Shown here: in pieces, positions 23,336-31,710 of the stretch | Layout of the letters: the number at the start of each line of letters is the position of its first letter | Numbering within the stretch: position 1 is the stretch's first letter | From: Solirubrobacterales bacterium | GTDB lineage: Bacteria; Actinomycetota; Thermoleophilia; Solirubrobacterales; Solirubrobacteraceae | DNA: 44,392 nt | Reading direction: 5' to 3' | Assembly: GCA_019240655.1 (NCBI GenBank) | Contig: JAFAXX010000113.1 | Span: 1-44,392, forward strand | Translations under genes and position numbers: made by a program | The notes under the pieces: generated by a model | Told to the model about the DNA's origin: nothing | Databases searched by the model: none | The model's input: the letters and a program-made list of their open reading frames with translations, nothing else

Positions 23336-23737
23336 TCAGGCGCTGTTGGCGCCGTGACCGCCGGGGCCACCCGGCACGACGTTGAAGGCGCTGTCCATGT
23401 GGACCTCGGTGGTGGAACCGTCCGCCTTGGTGACCGTGACTTCATAGCCGTTGCCGGTGAAGTCGGTCGTCACCGCGCCGGCTTGGCCGCTACCGGCGGA
23501 CTTGACGGCCGCGGCCCGGGCCTTGGCCGCAGCGGCGCCAGTGACCGCCTTCTCCGCACTCTCGTGCGCCGCGGTCCCGTGAGCCGGGAAGTTCTGCCGG
23601 GGCTGTGTCGTCGGACTGCTCGGGCTCGTGGCCGAGGTGGTTGAGCCGGAGGTGGCGGCACTGGCGATCGCGCCGCCCCCGATGGCGGCCGCACCCACCG
23701 CCGCGCCCGTGACGAGCTTCGATCTGATGTTCCTCAT
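23336..23737 (-). CDS. Small secreted PepSY-like protein
   Basis: The product is 133 residues with a signal peptide (KLVTGAAVGAAAIGGGAIASAA), a Ser/Thr/Pro spacer, then an Ala/Lys helix (AVTGAAAAKARAAAVKSA) and a beta-hairpin (YEVTVTKADGSTTEVHMD). The helix plus two strands is the PepSY pattern, a small module that often inhibits or chaperones extracytoplasmic enzymes. The ATG at 23737 follows AAGGAGAG. The partner is unknown. Confidence 0.7.
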   Translation of the reverse strand: MRNIRSKLVTGAAVGAAAIGGGAIASAATSGSTTSATSPSSPTTQPRQNFPAHGTAAHESAEKAVTGAAAAKARAAAVKSAGSGQAGAVTTDFTGNGYEVTVTKADGSTTEVHMDSAFNVVPGGPGGHGANSA

Positions 23738-23934
23738 GTTCTCTCCTTGAGGTTGTTGAGAGGGACGATCTCGATCGTCTCGGGCGCTCGTGAATGACCT
23801 GCGAGAATCAGCTAAGGCTTTCGTCAGTGCGTTCCCAGACTGCAGCGTGGCGTCGCCTTAACCCGAGCGTCCGCGAAGATCAGCCCGTACGCCTCACGAT
23901 TGCTGTTGCGGGGCCTGGTTTGCGGGCGCCGCGA

Positions 23935-24336
23935 TTAGGATTTGCGGGAGCGGCCACCCGGCCACTGGTACCGGCGCGGGTCGTTGGCCTCGCCCGCGAG
24001 CGTGTAGTCGCCGACGATCTCGCCATCCGGTGAGGCGAGCAGCACAGTCTCGACCAGCGGATTGAGCCGGGCGAGGCGTCCGCCGCCGACAACGGAGATG
24101 TGTATTCGCAATTCTTCGTCGGCGCCGCGCGACATCCGCTTCACCGACGTGCGGCGCTGATAGCGCTTGCCGTCGGGACCGCTGACCTCCTCGACTTCCG
24201 TGCCGGCAGCAGCTCGGCGGCGCAACTCGTCATAGCCGACGTGGCGAACGTCGTGGACTCGCTCGGCGACCAGTAGCTGCGCGTCGTCGCCCCCCTTCCG
24301 GGGTCGATTGGACCAGAAGCCTCTCCGCTCAGCCAT
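23935..24336 (-). CDS. Conserved-looking hypothetical protein, 133 residues
   Basis: This is a soluble basic protein with a charged N-terminus, a middle beta-rich part (VEEVSGPDGKRYQRRTSVKRM, IHISVVGGG) and the segment LVETVLLASPDGEIVGDYTLAGE. The ATG at 24336 has a weak GGAG site. I do not recognise a family. The gaps on either side (23738-23934 and 24337-24602) hold no gene I can support. Confidence 0.55.
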   Translation of the reverse strand: MAERRGFWSNRPRKGGDDAQLLVAERVHDVRHVGYDELRRRAAAGTEVEEVSGPDGKRYQRRTSVKRMSRGADEELRIHISVVGGGRLARLNPLVETVLLASPDGEIVGDYTLAGEANDPRRYQWPGGRSRKS

Positions 24337-24602
24337 CGCTGCTCCGCGTTCGCGCCTGCCCGGCGGGCCAGCACATCACCCATGCTAGCTACGCCGCCAG
24401 GTCAGCACCACAACCTCTTCAATCCCATGCCGTCCCGCTCGCCCACCTCCCGGGGCGAGTGTGGGCATCTACAAACCCGCCTCTCGCCCAGCTCGGCTCC
24501 GGCTGTTTGTTGTGGGGCAGCGCGGTACGGCTGTGTGAGCCGAATCAGACTCGGTCGGATCGCTGCAACTGGCCGATTCGCTGAGCCCGCGCGTCGACAC
24601 TC

Positions 24603-25529
24603 TCACCCAGCGTTGCTTGTGAAGGTGTCACACGAGCTGGGACGACCCGACTGGAAGCCAGTCTTCAGCCAGTGCTGGCGTTGCGCGGAGGAGCCGTGAG
24701 TCCACAGCGCGCTCTCGACCACGCGGCCGGCTGCGTGCTGCTGAAAGTCGTCGCCGACGATCGCGGCGGTCTTGAGGGCGTCGTTGAGGTCGGCGTCGGT
24801 CAGGTGACCGCGCGCTTGGCTCGAGTGCGCCCATACGCCGGCCAGGCAGTCCGCCTGAAGCTCGACGCGGACCGAGCGGGTGTTGGCGCCGCTGGGGTCT
24901 TGGTGGTCGAGCACGGCGACGCGCTGATCGATGCCGAGCAGGTGCTGAAGGTGGTGGCCGAGCTCGTGCCCGACGACGTACGCCTGACCGAAGGGGCCAA
25001 CACCCGCGTGACGGGCGAGCGCCTGGAAGAAGCTCAGATCGAGGTAGAGAGTCCGGTTGGCGCCGCAGTAGAACGGGCCGGTGTGGGCCTGCACCCCGCA
25101 GCCGGAGTGCACGGCGGTTGCGAACAGCACCAACCGGGCCGGCGCGTACGGGACTCCGGCCTCGCTGAACTCCCGCTGCCAGAAGCGCTGGGCGTCGCTG
25201 AACACGGCGGCCAAGTAGGTTTGCTCCGCCGTCGCGGTGCTCGAACTCGGCGCGGGCGGTAGCGCCCCGGTCCCGGGCGTGCCCTCCGGGAGCGTGTCGA
25301 GCTTCCCCGAGACGTCGGCCTGGGGCGTGGTCGTGGTGGTGGCCGCGGTGCTCGTGCCAGTCTGAGCAGCGGTCGATGACGATCCCGACTTCGTCGGCGA
25401 TGCGCTCGAATGAGTCGAAGATCCGCATCCGGCCAGAATCGTGCAGACGATCAACACGACCAGCACACACACACTCCGGCCGGCGAGCGTCGCACGCCAC
25501 GAGCGCAGGCATAGGACGATGGCCCTCAT
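24603..25529 (-). CDS. Lipoprotein zinc metallopeptidase (YpfJ-like)
   Basis: The product is a 308-residue lipoprotein. The signal peptide ends in the lipobox LAGC (Cys 35), a Ser/Thr-rich linker follows to about residue 95, then the catalytic domain. The zinc motif is HELGH at 188-192 in VVGHELGHHLQHLLG, and a third ligand region is likely RVELQADCLAGVWAH, the Glu/Asp pattern of the neutral zinc metallopeptidase (YpfJ) family. Cys pairs in HSGCGV and FYCGANRT may form a disulfide. It acts outside the membrane; the substrate is unknown. It is divergent from the YdeI-like gene, and a TAGTGT box (25578-25573) could be its -10. Confidence 0.85.
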   Translation of the reverse strand: MRAIVLCLRSWRATLAGRSVCVLVVLIVCTILAGCGSSTHSSASPTKSGSSSTAAQTGTSTAATTTTTPQADVSGKLDTLPEGTPGTGALPPAPSSSTATAEQTYLAAVFSDAQRFWQREFSEAGVPYAPARLVLFATAVHSGCGVQAHTGPFYCGANRTLYLDLSFFQALARHAGVGPFGQAYVVGHELGHHLQHLLGIDQRVAVLDHQDPSGANTRSVRVELQADCLAGVWAHSSQARGHLTDADLNDALKTAAIVGDDFQQHAAGRVVESALWTHGSSAQRQHWLKTGFQSGRPSSCDTFTSNAG

Positions 25530-25613
25530 CCGGATTGCTCGCCGGTCGCTTCTGTCCGGGTCAACGCGGCGAACACTATCCAGTCCTCCTCTGCGATGCT
25601 CACCCAGGCTTAC

Positions 25614-25619
25614 TACCAT
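25614..25619 (+). promoter_or_regulatory. -10 box TACCAT, leaderless start of the YdeI-like gene
   Basis: TACCAT is followed by exactly 7 bases and the GTG at 25627. This decides for that GTG over the ATG at 25618, which overlaps the box itself. Confidence 0.4.
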
Positions 25620-25626
25620 GGGCCCT

Positions 25627-25893
25627 GTGAGCGGCCAGGAAGTGCCCGGTGGGGTGGTGCATGAGCTGCCCGCGGACCTCCGCGAGGCGCTGATCGACAA
25701 CGCCACGGCGCTGGTTGCCTGGAAGGACATCACGCCCTTGGCCCGCAACGAATTCATCTGCTGGGTCGAGGATGCCAAGCAGGAGACCACCCGTGAGCGC
25801 CGCATTCGGCGCACCCAGGAGGAGCTGGAGGAAGGCCAGCGCCGGCCCTGCTGCTGGCCGGGGTGCAAGCACCGGGAGCGCACCGGCAGGTAG
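25627..25893 (+). CDS. YdeI/OmpD-associated-like small protein
   Basis: This 88-residue protein matches the C-terminal part of the YdeI/OmpD-associated family: LPADLREALIDNATALVAWKDITPLARNEFICWVEDAKQ, interrupted here in quoting, then TRERRIRRTQEELEEG. The family pattern is a helix ending in WIxxAKxxxTRxxRI. Some members were linked to bacteriocin protection, but the activity is unknown. It ends with a Cys-rich tail (RRPCCWPGCKH), common in actinobacterial versions. The start at GTG 25627 is supported by a -10 box at the leaderless distance; an ATG at 25618 would add three residues. Confidence 0.75.
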   Translation: MSGQEVPGGVVHELPADLREALIDNATALVAWKDITPLARNEFICWVEDAKQETTRERRIRRTQEELEEGQRRPCCWPGCKHRERTGR

Positions 25894-26003
25894 CGGCGCG
25901 CGTAGGGCCATTTCATCGCCTCTTCCAGCGTCTGCCGATGGAAGACCGGCCCGGCGCTGAACTCTCGACCAGCCGAGTTGTACTCCCGTGGTCCCCGCGG
26001 TGT

Positions 26004-27503
26004 TCAGGCGCGCGCCGGTTGGGCCAGCGCCTCCGACGGCCGGCGGACGGACGGCTCGATGCCGCTCTCGGCGAGTGGGTTGCGCCCCTCGGTGCTGACG
26101 CGCTCGAGTAGGACGAGCACGAGCACGCCGCCGATTACGAGCATCCCCGCACCGATCCGGAAGGCCAGCACGTAGCCATGGACGACGGCGAGCGCCGGCG
26201 CGACGCCATGGCTCAGCTGGGTTGCGGCGTGCCTCAGCGCCAGCGTGCATAGCCCGGCCAGCCCGAGCGCGCCGCCAACCTGTTGCATCGTTCCCTGGAC
26301 GCCGGAGGCGAGACTCGAGTCCTGCCCGGTCACCCGGTGAAGCGCCGCATTCATGGCCGGAGCAAACCCCAATCCGAACGACACCGCGAGCACCACCATG
26401 CCGGGCAGCACACCGCCGAAGTAGCCGCTGCCGGGGTGCACCTGGCTGTTGATCAGCAGGCCGACGGCAGCTCCGAAGTAACTGGTGACCCAGACCGGCC
26501 TCACGCCGAGTCGCGGCATCAGCGCAGTACCGATGCCCATTCCGGCGCCGATCCCGAATCCGAGCGGCAGGTAGCCGAGACCGCCCTGCAACGGTGAGTA
26601 ATGCAGCACCTGCTGCTGGAACAGCGTCATCAGAAACACCCAGCTGAAGAACGCCGAGGTGGAGAACAAGCTGGCGAAGTTGGCGACCGCGCGCGTGCGG
26701 TTGGCAAAGAACCGGAGCGGAACCAGCGGCGCGGCCGAGCGAGCCTCGATCATCACCATCACGGCGAGCAGGCCGAAGCCGCCGAGCACCGGCGACAGTA
26801 CCTGCGCGGAGCCCCACGGGTGGCGGGCAGCGGCGAGCAGCCCATAGACGACCGCCACCAGGCCGCCGGTGGCCGTGGCCGCGCCCGCAACGTCGACCCT
26901 GTGATGCTCACGGACCATCCGGCTCTCCGACACCAGCCGCGGCACCATCAACAGCGCGAACATCGCCACGGGAACGTTGATGAAGAAGATCCAGCGCCAG
27001 GAGGCGAAGTTCGTCAGGACGCCCGAGAGCACGGCGCCGGTTGTTCCGCCGAGACCGGCGAGCCCGCCCCAGATGCCGAGTGCCTTGGTCCGCTCGCGTG
27101 GATCGGGGAACAGGATCACGAGCAGCCCGAGCGCGGCGGGGGCGGCGAGAGCCTCGCCCAGACCCTGCACGAATCGGCTCGACACCAGCATCCCCGGTGA
27201 TGTGGCGGCACCGCTCGTGGCTGAGGCGACCGCGAACAGCCCGACGCCGAGCAGGAACAGCCGCTTACGCCCGAGCATGTCGGCAAGACGCCCACCCAGC
27301 AACAGCAGGCCGCCGGCCATCAACACATAGCCATTGACCACCCACGCCAGCCCCGCGGGCGAGAAGTGAAGGTCGTGCTGGATCCGTGGCAGCGCGACGT
27401 TCACGATCGAAACGTCGACGACCAGGATGAACTGGATCAGGCCGAGGACAGCCAGCGCACGCCAACGCCTCGGGTCAGACCCAGTCAAGTCGGTCGGGCT
27501 CAT
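26004..27503 (-). CDS. MFS drug exporter, DHA2 (EmrB/QacA) family
   Basis: This 499-residue proton-coupled exporter has about 14 transmembrane helices. The first helix carries the DHA2 motif VDVSIVNVALPRI, loop 2-3 has GGRLADMLGRKRLFL (motif A), and motif C appears in GGLAGLGGTTGAVLSGVL. The ATG at 27503 follows GGAAAGGAG and was preferred over an ATG at 27527. No regulator gene is next to it. Substrate range cannot be told; such proteins export antibiotics, dyes or metabolites. Confidence 0.92.
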   Translation of the reverse strand: MSPTDLTGSDPRRWRALAVLGLIQFILVVDVSIVNVALPRIQHDLHFSPAGLAWVVNGYVLMAGGLLLLGGRLADMLGRKRLFLLGVGLFAVASATSGAATSPGMLVSSRFVQGLGEALAAPAALGLLVILFPDPRERTKALGIWGGLAGLGGTTGAVLSGVLTNFASWRWIFFINVPVAMFALLMVPRLVSESRMVREHHRVDVAGAATATGGLVAVVYGLLAAARHPWGSAQVLSPVLGGFGLLAVMVMIEARSAAPLVPLRFFANRTRAVANFASLFSTSAFFSWVFLMTLFQQQVLHYSPLQGGLGYLPLGFGIGAGMGIGTALMPRLGVRPVWVTSYFGAAVGLLINSQVHPGSGYFGGVLPGMVVLAVSFGLGFAPAMNAALHRVTGQDSSLASGVQGTMQQVGGALGLAGLCTLALRHAATQLSHGVAPALAVVHGYVLAFRIGAGMLVIGGVLVLVLLERVSTEGRNPLAESGIEPSVRRPSEALAQPARA

Positions 27504-27708
27504 CAGCGTCTCCTTTCCGGTGCTCACGGCTGATGAGACCGTCGATGCATCGAAGACTCATCGCTGGACGGGGCGTTGTCCACCTAGCGCTCGAGGCGTC
27601 TCCTACCGTCGCGCAGATGTGCCATCGGCGGCGCCGAGAGGATCCGGTCGTACTCTGTCCAGACCGATTGGGAAGGGCTGCTCGAGCGCATCCGCCTCGG
27701 CCAGGCCA

Positions 27709-28260
27709 AGGCTCGACGCGTACACGCTGCGGCTGCGCGCAGTGCCCGGCGTGACCGGCATACAGCCGCCGCGCTACCTGGGCAGCGACACCTGGGAGAT
27801 CCGGCTCGGCGCCGCCGGCGATCCGATCTCGACGCCGGCGCAGCGGACGATCGCCCGGATCCGCGCGATCCCCGCACCAGCCCCGGCTCTGGTTGGCGGG
27901 ACCACCGCCTCGTTCGTCGACCAGCAGGCGTCGATCACCAGCGCGCTGCCGCTCGCCCTGAGCGTCCTCGCGGTGGTGACGCTGGCGATCCTGTGGTTGA
28001 TGACTGGATTGGTCGTGCTCCCGGCCAAGGCGCTCTTGATGAACGCGCTGACTGCGGCGACGGCCACCGGCCTGCTCGTGTTCGTGTTCCAGGACGGGCG
28101 GCTGGAGACCGTGCTCGGCTACACCCCCCAGGGGGGGATCGAGCAGACCGACTTCCTCGTGCTCGCCGCGATCGTGTTCGCGCTGTCGACCGACTACGGC
28201 GTGCTGCTGATGACGCGGATCAAAGAGGCGCGCGACGGCGGCCGCGACAATCGAGAGGCC
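27709..28260 (+). pseudogene. MMPL-family transporter fragment
   Basis: About 184 codons match an internal part of an MMPL (RND-like) transporter: a periplasmic segment ending in LVGGTTASFVDQQASI, two hydrophobic helices (ALPLALSVLAVVTLAILWLM; TGLLVFVF), the conserved AALVFALS-like helix and STDYGVLLMTRIKEARDGG. Homology stops abruptly on both sides: the first half, the remaining helices and both termini are missing, and no start codon or ribosome site fits. It is a deletion remnant. The open frame continues to the right only because the opposite strand is coding. Confidence 0.75.
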
Positions 28261-28572
28261 ACGCGCTTGATTTCACACCCGTCGGTGGCGGAGACCTGGC
28301 GTCGAGACGGTACCCGCGCCGCCGACCGGATCGTGACCGAGGGGTCACGACCACCGCGCTTTCAGAAGCTCACGCCCCCGACTGCAGCGGTTTGGACCGT
28401 GGGAGCAGCATCGCGCGAATTGGTTGGCAACTGGGCTGCACGCCGTGCCCTCGCGCGCCAGGCGCTGAACCGGCAGCCCAACGATCGGGCCTTCATGAAG
28501 TACAACCAGCCCGAGCCGGCGGCGGGACCTGGTCACGGACGCGCCAGCGGTCCTCGGCGAGCCGGCGGGTCG
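28261..28572. other. Gap after the MMPL remnant, no gene seen
   Basis: These 312 bases contain no gene I can support. One perfect hairpin, TCGTGACC / GGTCACGA with a GAGG loop (28331-28350), is the only structure noted. The stretch probably consists of decayed sequence. Confidence 0.5.
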
Positions 28573-29604
28573 CTACTTGAAGGGGACGGTGACCGGGCCG
28601 CGCGAGGATTTGTAGACGGCAAAGAAGTCGCGCGTGTCGGGGACGAGGTAGCGGGTGGGCGACTGCTGCGGTTGGGGTTCGACCAACTTCGGGCCGAGCC
28701 CGTGGTGGTGGCTGTAGGTGATGAGCGAGTGCCATTCGTAGTTGATGTCAAACTCCATCGCGCGCACCGCGCCAATGTGCTGGAGGATCTTCGCCAAGGT
28801 GATCACCGTCTGGTCCTCGGCGACAACGAAGAAGAGGTTGCCGCGACGGTCGATGCCGACGCCGGTGCGCGGGACGCGGAGGACGCCGCCGAGCGTGTAC
28901 CCCCACTGTGGGCTGTCGGGGTTGTCGTTCAAGTCGGGGTTCAGCTGCCCGTTCCAGACGATCGGGGCCAGGCTCTGGCGGGCCCACGCGACGTCCGGCC
29001 CCACGGTCGGGCCGCGGCTCCACCTCACGATCGCCACCCGACCGTCGCGATAGCCGATAAGGGTCGCATTGCCATCCTGCAGCGGCTCGTTCGTGAGGCC
29101 GTTGTCGGCCGACCCGTTGTTGCCGTCGGTGTAGGTGAACCCGCCGTTGAAGGTCGCCATAAGCCGCGGACGCTGGCTATACGGAACCATCATCGGCCCG
29201 CGTACGGCCGCGTTCGGCGGCTCGGAGGCGCCCGGATAGTACGCGAGCGCGGTCCGGGTGTGGTCAAACCACGCGACGTAAGCAACGATGCTCGGATAGT
29301 CGAGCTCGGGGCGAAACGTCGTCACCAGCACCGGCGGACCACCGTTGACCTGCGGGCCGGTGGGCTTCCAGACGCCTTCGCCGGGTAGCGGGCGCGGGAA
29401 GACCGGCTTGATCGGCGGCGGCAAGGTAGCCGCCTGGGTAGGTGCCGGGGCGGGCGGCTTGTGCCGCTGCGGCAGGGTAGTCGTCGTGCTGGTGGTCGTG
29501 GCCGGCGCCTTTGTTGTCGTGCTCGTGCTCTTGCTGCTGCCACCGCATGCGCCAGCGCCCAATACGACGGCGAGCACACTCGGGAGGAGATGCTTCGAAT
29601 GCAA
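28573..29604 (-). CDS. Lipoprotein with phosphodiester glycosidase (NAGPA-like) domain
   Basis: The product is 343 residues with a lipoprotein-type start (SVLAVVLGAGACGG), a Thr/Pro-rich linker to about residue 75, then an NAGPA-like domain. Supporting segments are MATFNGGFTY (NGGFF-like motif), GVLRVPRTGVGIDRRGNLFFVVAE and AVRAMEFDINYEW, which parallel the NGG, RTAIG and GGxDxSxW-like blocks of PF09992. The family cleaves phosphodiester-linked sugars. The canonical last block is altered (EFDIN instead of NLDGG), so activity is uncertain. It ends within 10 codons of a basic tail. An AAGAAGG site lies 12 bases before the ATG. Confidence 0.72.
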   Translation of the reverse strand: MHSKHLLPSVLAVVLGAGACGGSSKSTSTTTKAPATTTSTTTTLPQRHKPPAPAPTQAATLPPPIKPVFPRPLPGEGVWKPTGPQVNGGPPVLVTTFRPELDYPSIVAYVAWFDHTRTALAYYPGASEPPNAAVRGPMMVPYSQRPRLMATFNGGFTYTDGNNGSADNGLTNEPLQDGNATLIGYRDGRVAIVRWSRGPTVGPDVAWARQSLAPIVWNGQLNPDLNDNPDSPQWGYTLGGVLRVPRTGVGIDRRGNLFFVVAEDQTVITLAKILQHIGAVRAMEFDINYEWHSLITYSHHHGLGPKLVEPQPQQSPTRYLVPDTRDFFAVYKSSRGPVTVPFK

Positions 29605-30181
29605 GCTGGACCTTCTTTACGCTCAGGATGGGCTCGGCGCGATCGCACCGGCATTATCCCCGCGAGCGTTTTGGCGGCGATAGGGCATTGGTTAGCGACG
29701 GCTTAGCCGCGCATCGGCGGGGCCGCCGTCACCAGCCCCGAGGGGGACTCGAGCCATCAGTCGCCGCCGGCGCCAGAACGCGCCGCTGCGGCGACGGGCC
29801 GAGCCCGTCACGGGGCTTCGTGCAAGCAGCTGTTCGAGTATTGGCAGCCGCGGCATGGGCTGGACGAGATCACTGCGAGCGCCAACACGCCAGCTCACCA
29901 CCGTCGCCGCTGTACCGCCATCACGCAAATCAGCCACCAGCAGGGGCATGTTCACTCGTGGCGATCGTTCAGGGCGACGAAGCCGTCAGGTTCACGGAAA
30001 AGGAGTATCGCCGACCGTGGCCACAACATGCCAAGGAAAAATTTGCTGAGAAAATTGCCAGCCCGTCGGCAGCCCAGGTATGCCTTTGTGTCTGGGCCGA
30101 GATCCAAGTTCGAGATCGTTGCTTCGTGTCCGCCCCATCCTGACTCGTAAGACGTGGCGACCGATGTAGGGTCGCAGCAAA
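29605..30181. other. 577-base gap with an AT-rich patch
   Basis: No gene is convincing here. About 30000-30060 is clearly poorer in GC than its surroundings (GGAAAAATTTGC, GAGAAAATTGCC). Some frames read passably, for instance one with EYRRPWPQHAKEKFAEKIA, but none has a start site or a recognised family. The leftward promoter of the NAGPA-like gene must be near 29605-29650. Confidence 0.5.
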
Positions 30182-31087
30182 ATGCGCGTGTCACCCATCG
30201 TGGTCGGGCTGATAACCGGCTTCCACAGACGGCTGCATCCCTACTACGTGGCTGTCAACCTGACGGTCAAAGAGGCGGCGCTGTACGGCCGCGGAGGTAT
30301 CGTGGTTGCCCTGAATGCGATCGCCGACGACCTCACCCGTGCGCGATGCGGCGTTCGCTCCGTGATGGTTGAGCGGCTGGGATGGGATGAGGTGGTGCGT
30401 CGGGCCAGCGAGCACCCGGAGCATCTGGGCCTGCCCCCCGCTGCGGGAAGCCGCCTACACGCCTGACGAGCTGCTCGCCGAGATCAGACGTGCATTGAGG
30501 ACACCGCTCGCTATCACCGCGAGCGCCCTGTCCGACGATGTGATCACCACCGTCGACAACGGCCCTGGTCCGCCAGACCCCGACGTGGGGGTCGATAAGA
30601 CCGCCAGCGTAAGGACGGTGCACCCTGGCGGCCAGGTGCCCTACACGATCACGACCCGCAATCGCGGGCCGTGCCATCGCCCGCAACATCCTCGTGTGCG
30701 ATCGCATCCCGCGTGCGGAAACGTTCCTGAGTGCCGATCACAGGTTGCTGCGGATCGGGCGCCGGCGCTGCCTGGCGATCGCCAACCTCGCGCCCGGCCA
30801 AGCACATGACCTTCCACCTGGTGGCCCGCGTCAATCGCAACGCGCCGGCCGGCCGGATCGACAACTCCACCGATGAGACGCCTGGCGTCGAACCGCCGGA
30901 GCCGCCGTTGGGGCCGCCCATTCCGCCCGTGGTGCCCGCCCCGCCCGTGATGCCCAGCCTGCCGCCGGGGGCGACGCCGGACGCACCGGGCCACATCACC
31001 CAACCCACGCCGAAGCCGGAGGCCGAGGCCGGCGTGGACGTCGTGAGGCCGTCCGTGAAGCCACCGCCACCCGCGGTTACCGGATAG
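30182..31087 (+). pseudogene. DUF11-domain surface protein gene broken by three frameshifts
   Basis: Four frame segments read as one protein if a single extra base is removed at each of three places: in a C6 run near 30437, near 30667 and near 30799. The front (about 150 residues) starts at ATG 30182 and has no recognised domain. The middle is a DUF11 repeat: DVGVDKTASVRTVHPGGQVPYTITTRNRGP, given here in part, continues in the next frame as ARNILVCDRIPRAETFLSAD and then as TFHLVARVNRNAPAGRIDN. The tail is Pro-rich (GPPIPPVVPAPP). DUF11 domains occur on secreted adhesin-like proteins. I see no signal peptide or anchor, so export of the intact form is doubtful. Confidence 0.65.
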
Positions 31088-31093
31088 CCGGGA

Positions 31094-31125
31094 TCCCCCG
31101 CTCTCCGTGTCTGGGGGGCGGGGGA
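31094..31125 (+). terminator. Terminator-like hairpin after the DUF11 gene
   Basis: TCCCCCGC (31094-31101) pairs with GCGGGGGA (31118-31125) around a 16-base loop, just after the last stop codon of the broken DUF11 gene and facing tRNA-Lys. No T run follows. Confidence 0.4.
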
Positions 31126-31161
31126 CGCATCCCAGACCCGCAGATTTCAGCCCTTATGAGG

Positions 31162-31234
31162 TGCCGCCGGCAGGATTCGAACCTGCGACCCTCGGATTAA
31201 AAGTCCGCTGCTCTGCCAACTGAGCTACGGCGGC
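31162..31234 (-). tRNA. tRNA-Lys (anticodon UUU)
   Basis: The minus strand gives a 73-nt tRNA with acceptor stem GCCGCCG/CGGCGGC, D-arm AGCTCAGTTGGCAGAGC, anticodon loop CTTTTAA (anticodon TTT) and T-arm GCAGGTTCGAATCCTGC. CCA is not encoded. It lies just downstream of the purine operon. Confidence 0.96.
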
Positions 31235-31302
31235 GTCAGCACCATGATCGCGCACCGCGCCCCGCCGCGACCCCGCCGCGACCACCCCGCGCCCCCGCGC
31301 GC

Positions 31303-31710
31303 TCACCGCATCAGGGCCTCGGCCTCGATCTCGACCAGCATCCGGGGATCGATCAGTCCGCTGACCTCCACCATCGACATCGCCGGCGGCGCGTTGGCGA
31401 AGCGCTCGCCGTGAGCTCGGCCGACTTCCTCGGCGCGGCTGATATCGGTCACGTAGATGCGTGTGCGCACGACGTCGGCCAGCGTCGCGCCCACACGCGC
31501 CAACTCGCGCTCGAGCTTGCCGAGGATCTCGACGGTCTGCTCGTAGGGCGTCTCGCCGACCACCACCCCGTTCTCGTCCGCCGAGGTGGTGCCGGCCGCG
31601 ATCACCATCTGGCCGGCACGAACCAGGCGGCTGAAGCCGAACGGCTCCTCCCAGGGTGAAGCCGGATCGCCGCCGAGGCGAGTCAGCTGGTCTGGCGGCC
31701 GGGGGCTCAA
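31303..31710 (-). CDS. RidA/YjgF-family protein
   Basis: This is a protein of about 135 residues of the Rid family, trimeric proteins that hydrolyse reactive enamine/imine intermediates such as 2-aminoacrylate. Signatures: [13 protein letters not shown] near residue 40, [34 protein letters not shown] (shown in parts: [20 protein letters not shown]) and the C-terminal [25 protein letters not shown], with its Arg and Glu. The only start I find is a TTG overlapping the purH stop (TTGA), which would couple the two genes. The link fits the old association of this family with purine control (YabJ in Bacillus). Confidence 0.82.
   Translation of the reverse strand: MSPRPPDQLTRLGGDPASPWEEPFGFSRLVRAGQMVIAAGTTSADENGVVVGETPYEQTVEILGKLERELARVGATLADVVRTRIYVTDISRAEEVGRAHGERFANAPPAMSMVEVSGLIDPRMLVEIEAEALMR

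Noticed and set aside
28600..29388. Long plus-strand open frame opposite the NAGPA-like gene
   Set aside because: It is a shadow of the real minus-strand gene in GC-rich DNA; its reading is charged nonsense without motifs. The same applies to long opposite frames over purL, purH, the GH3 gene and gndA.
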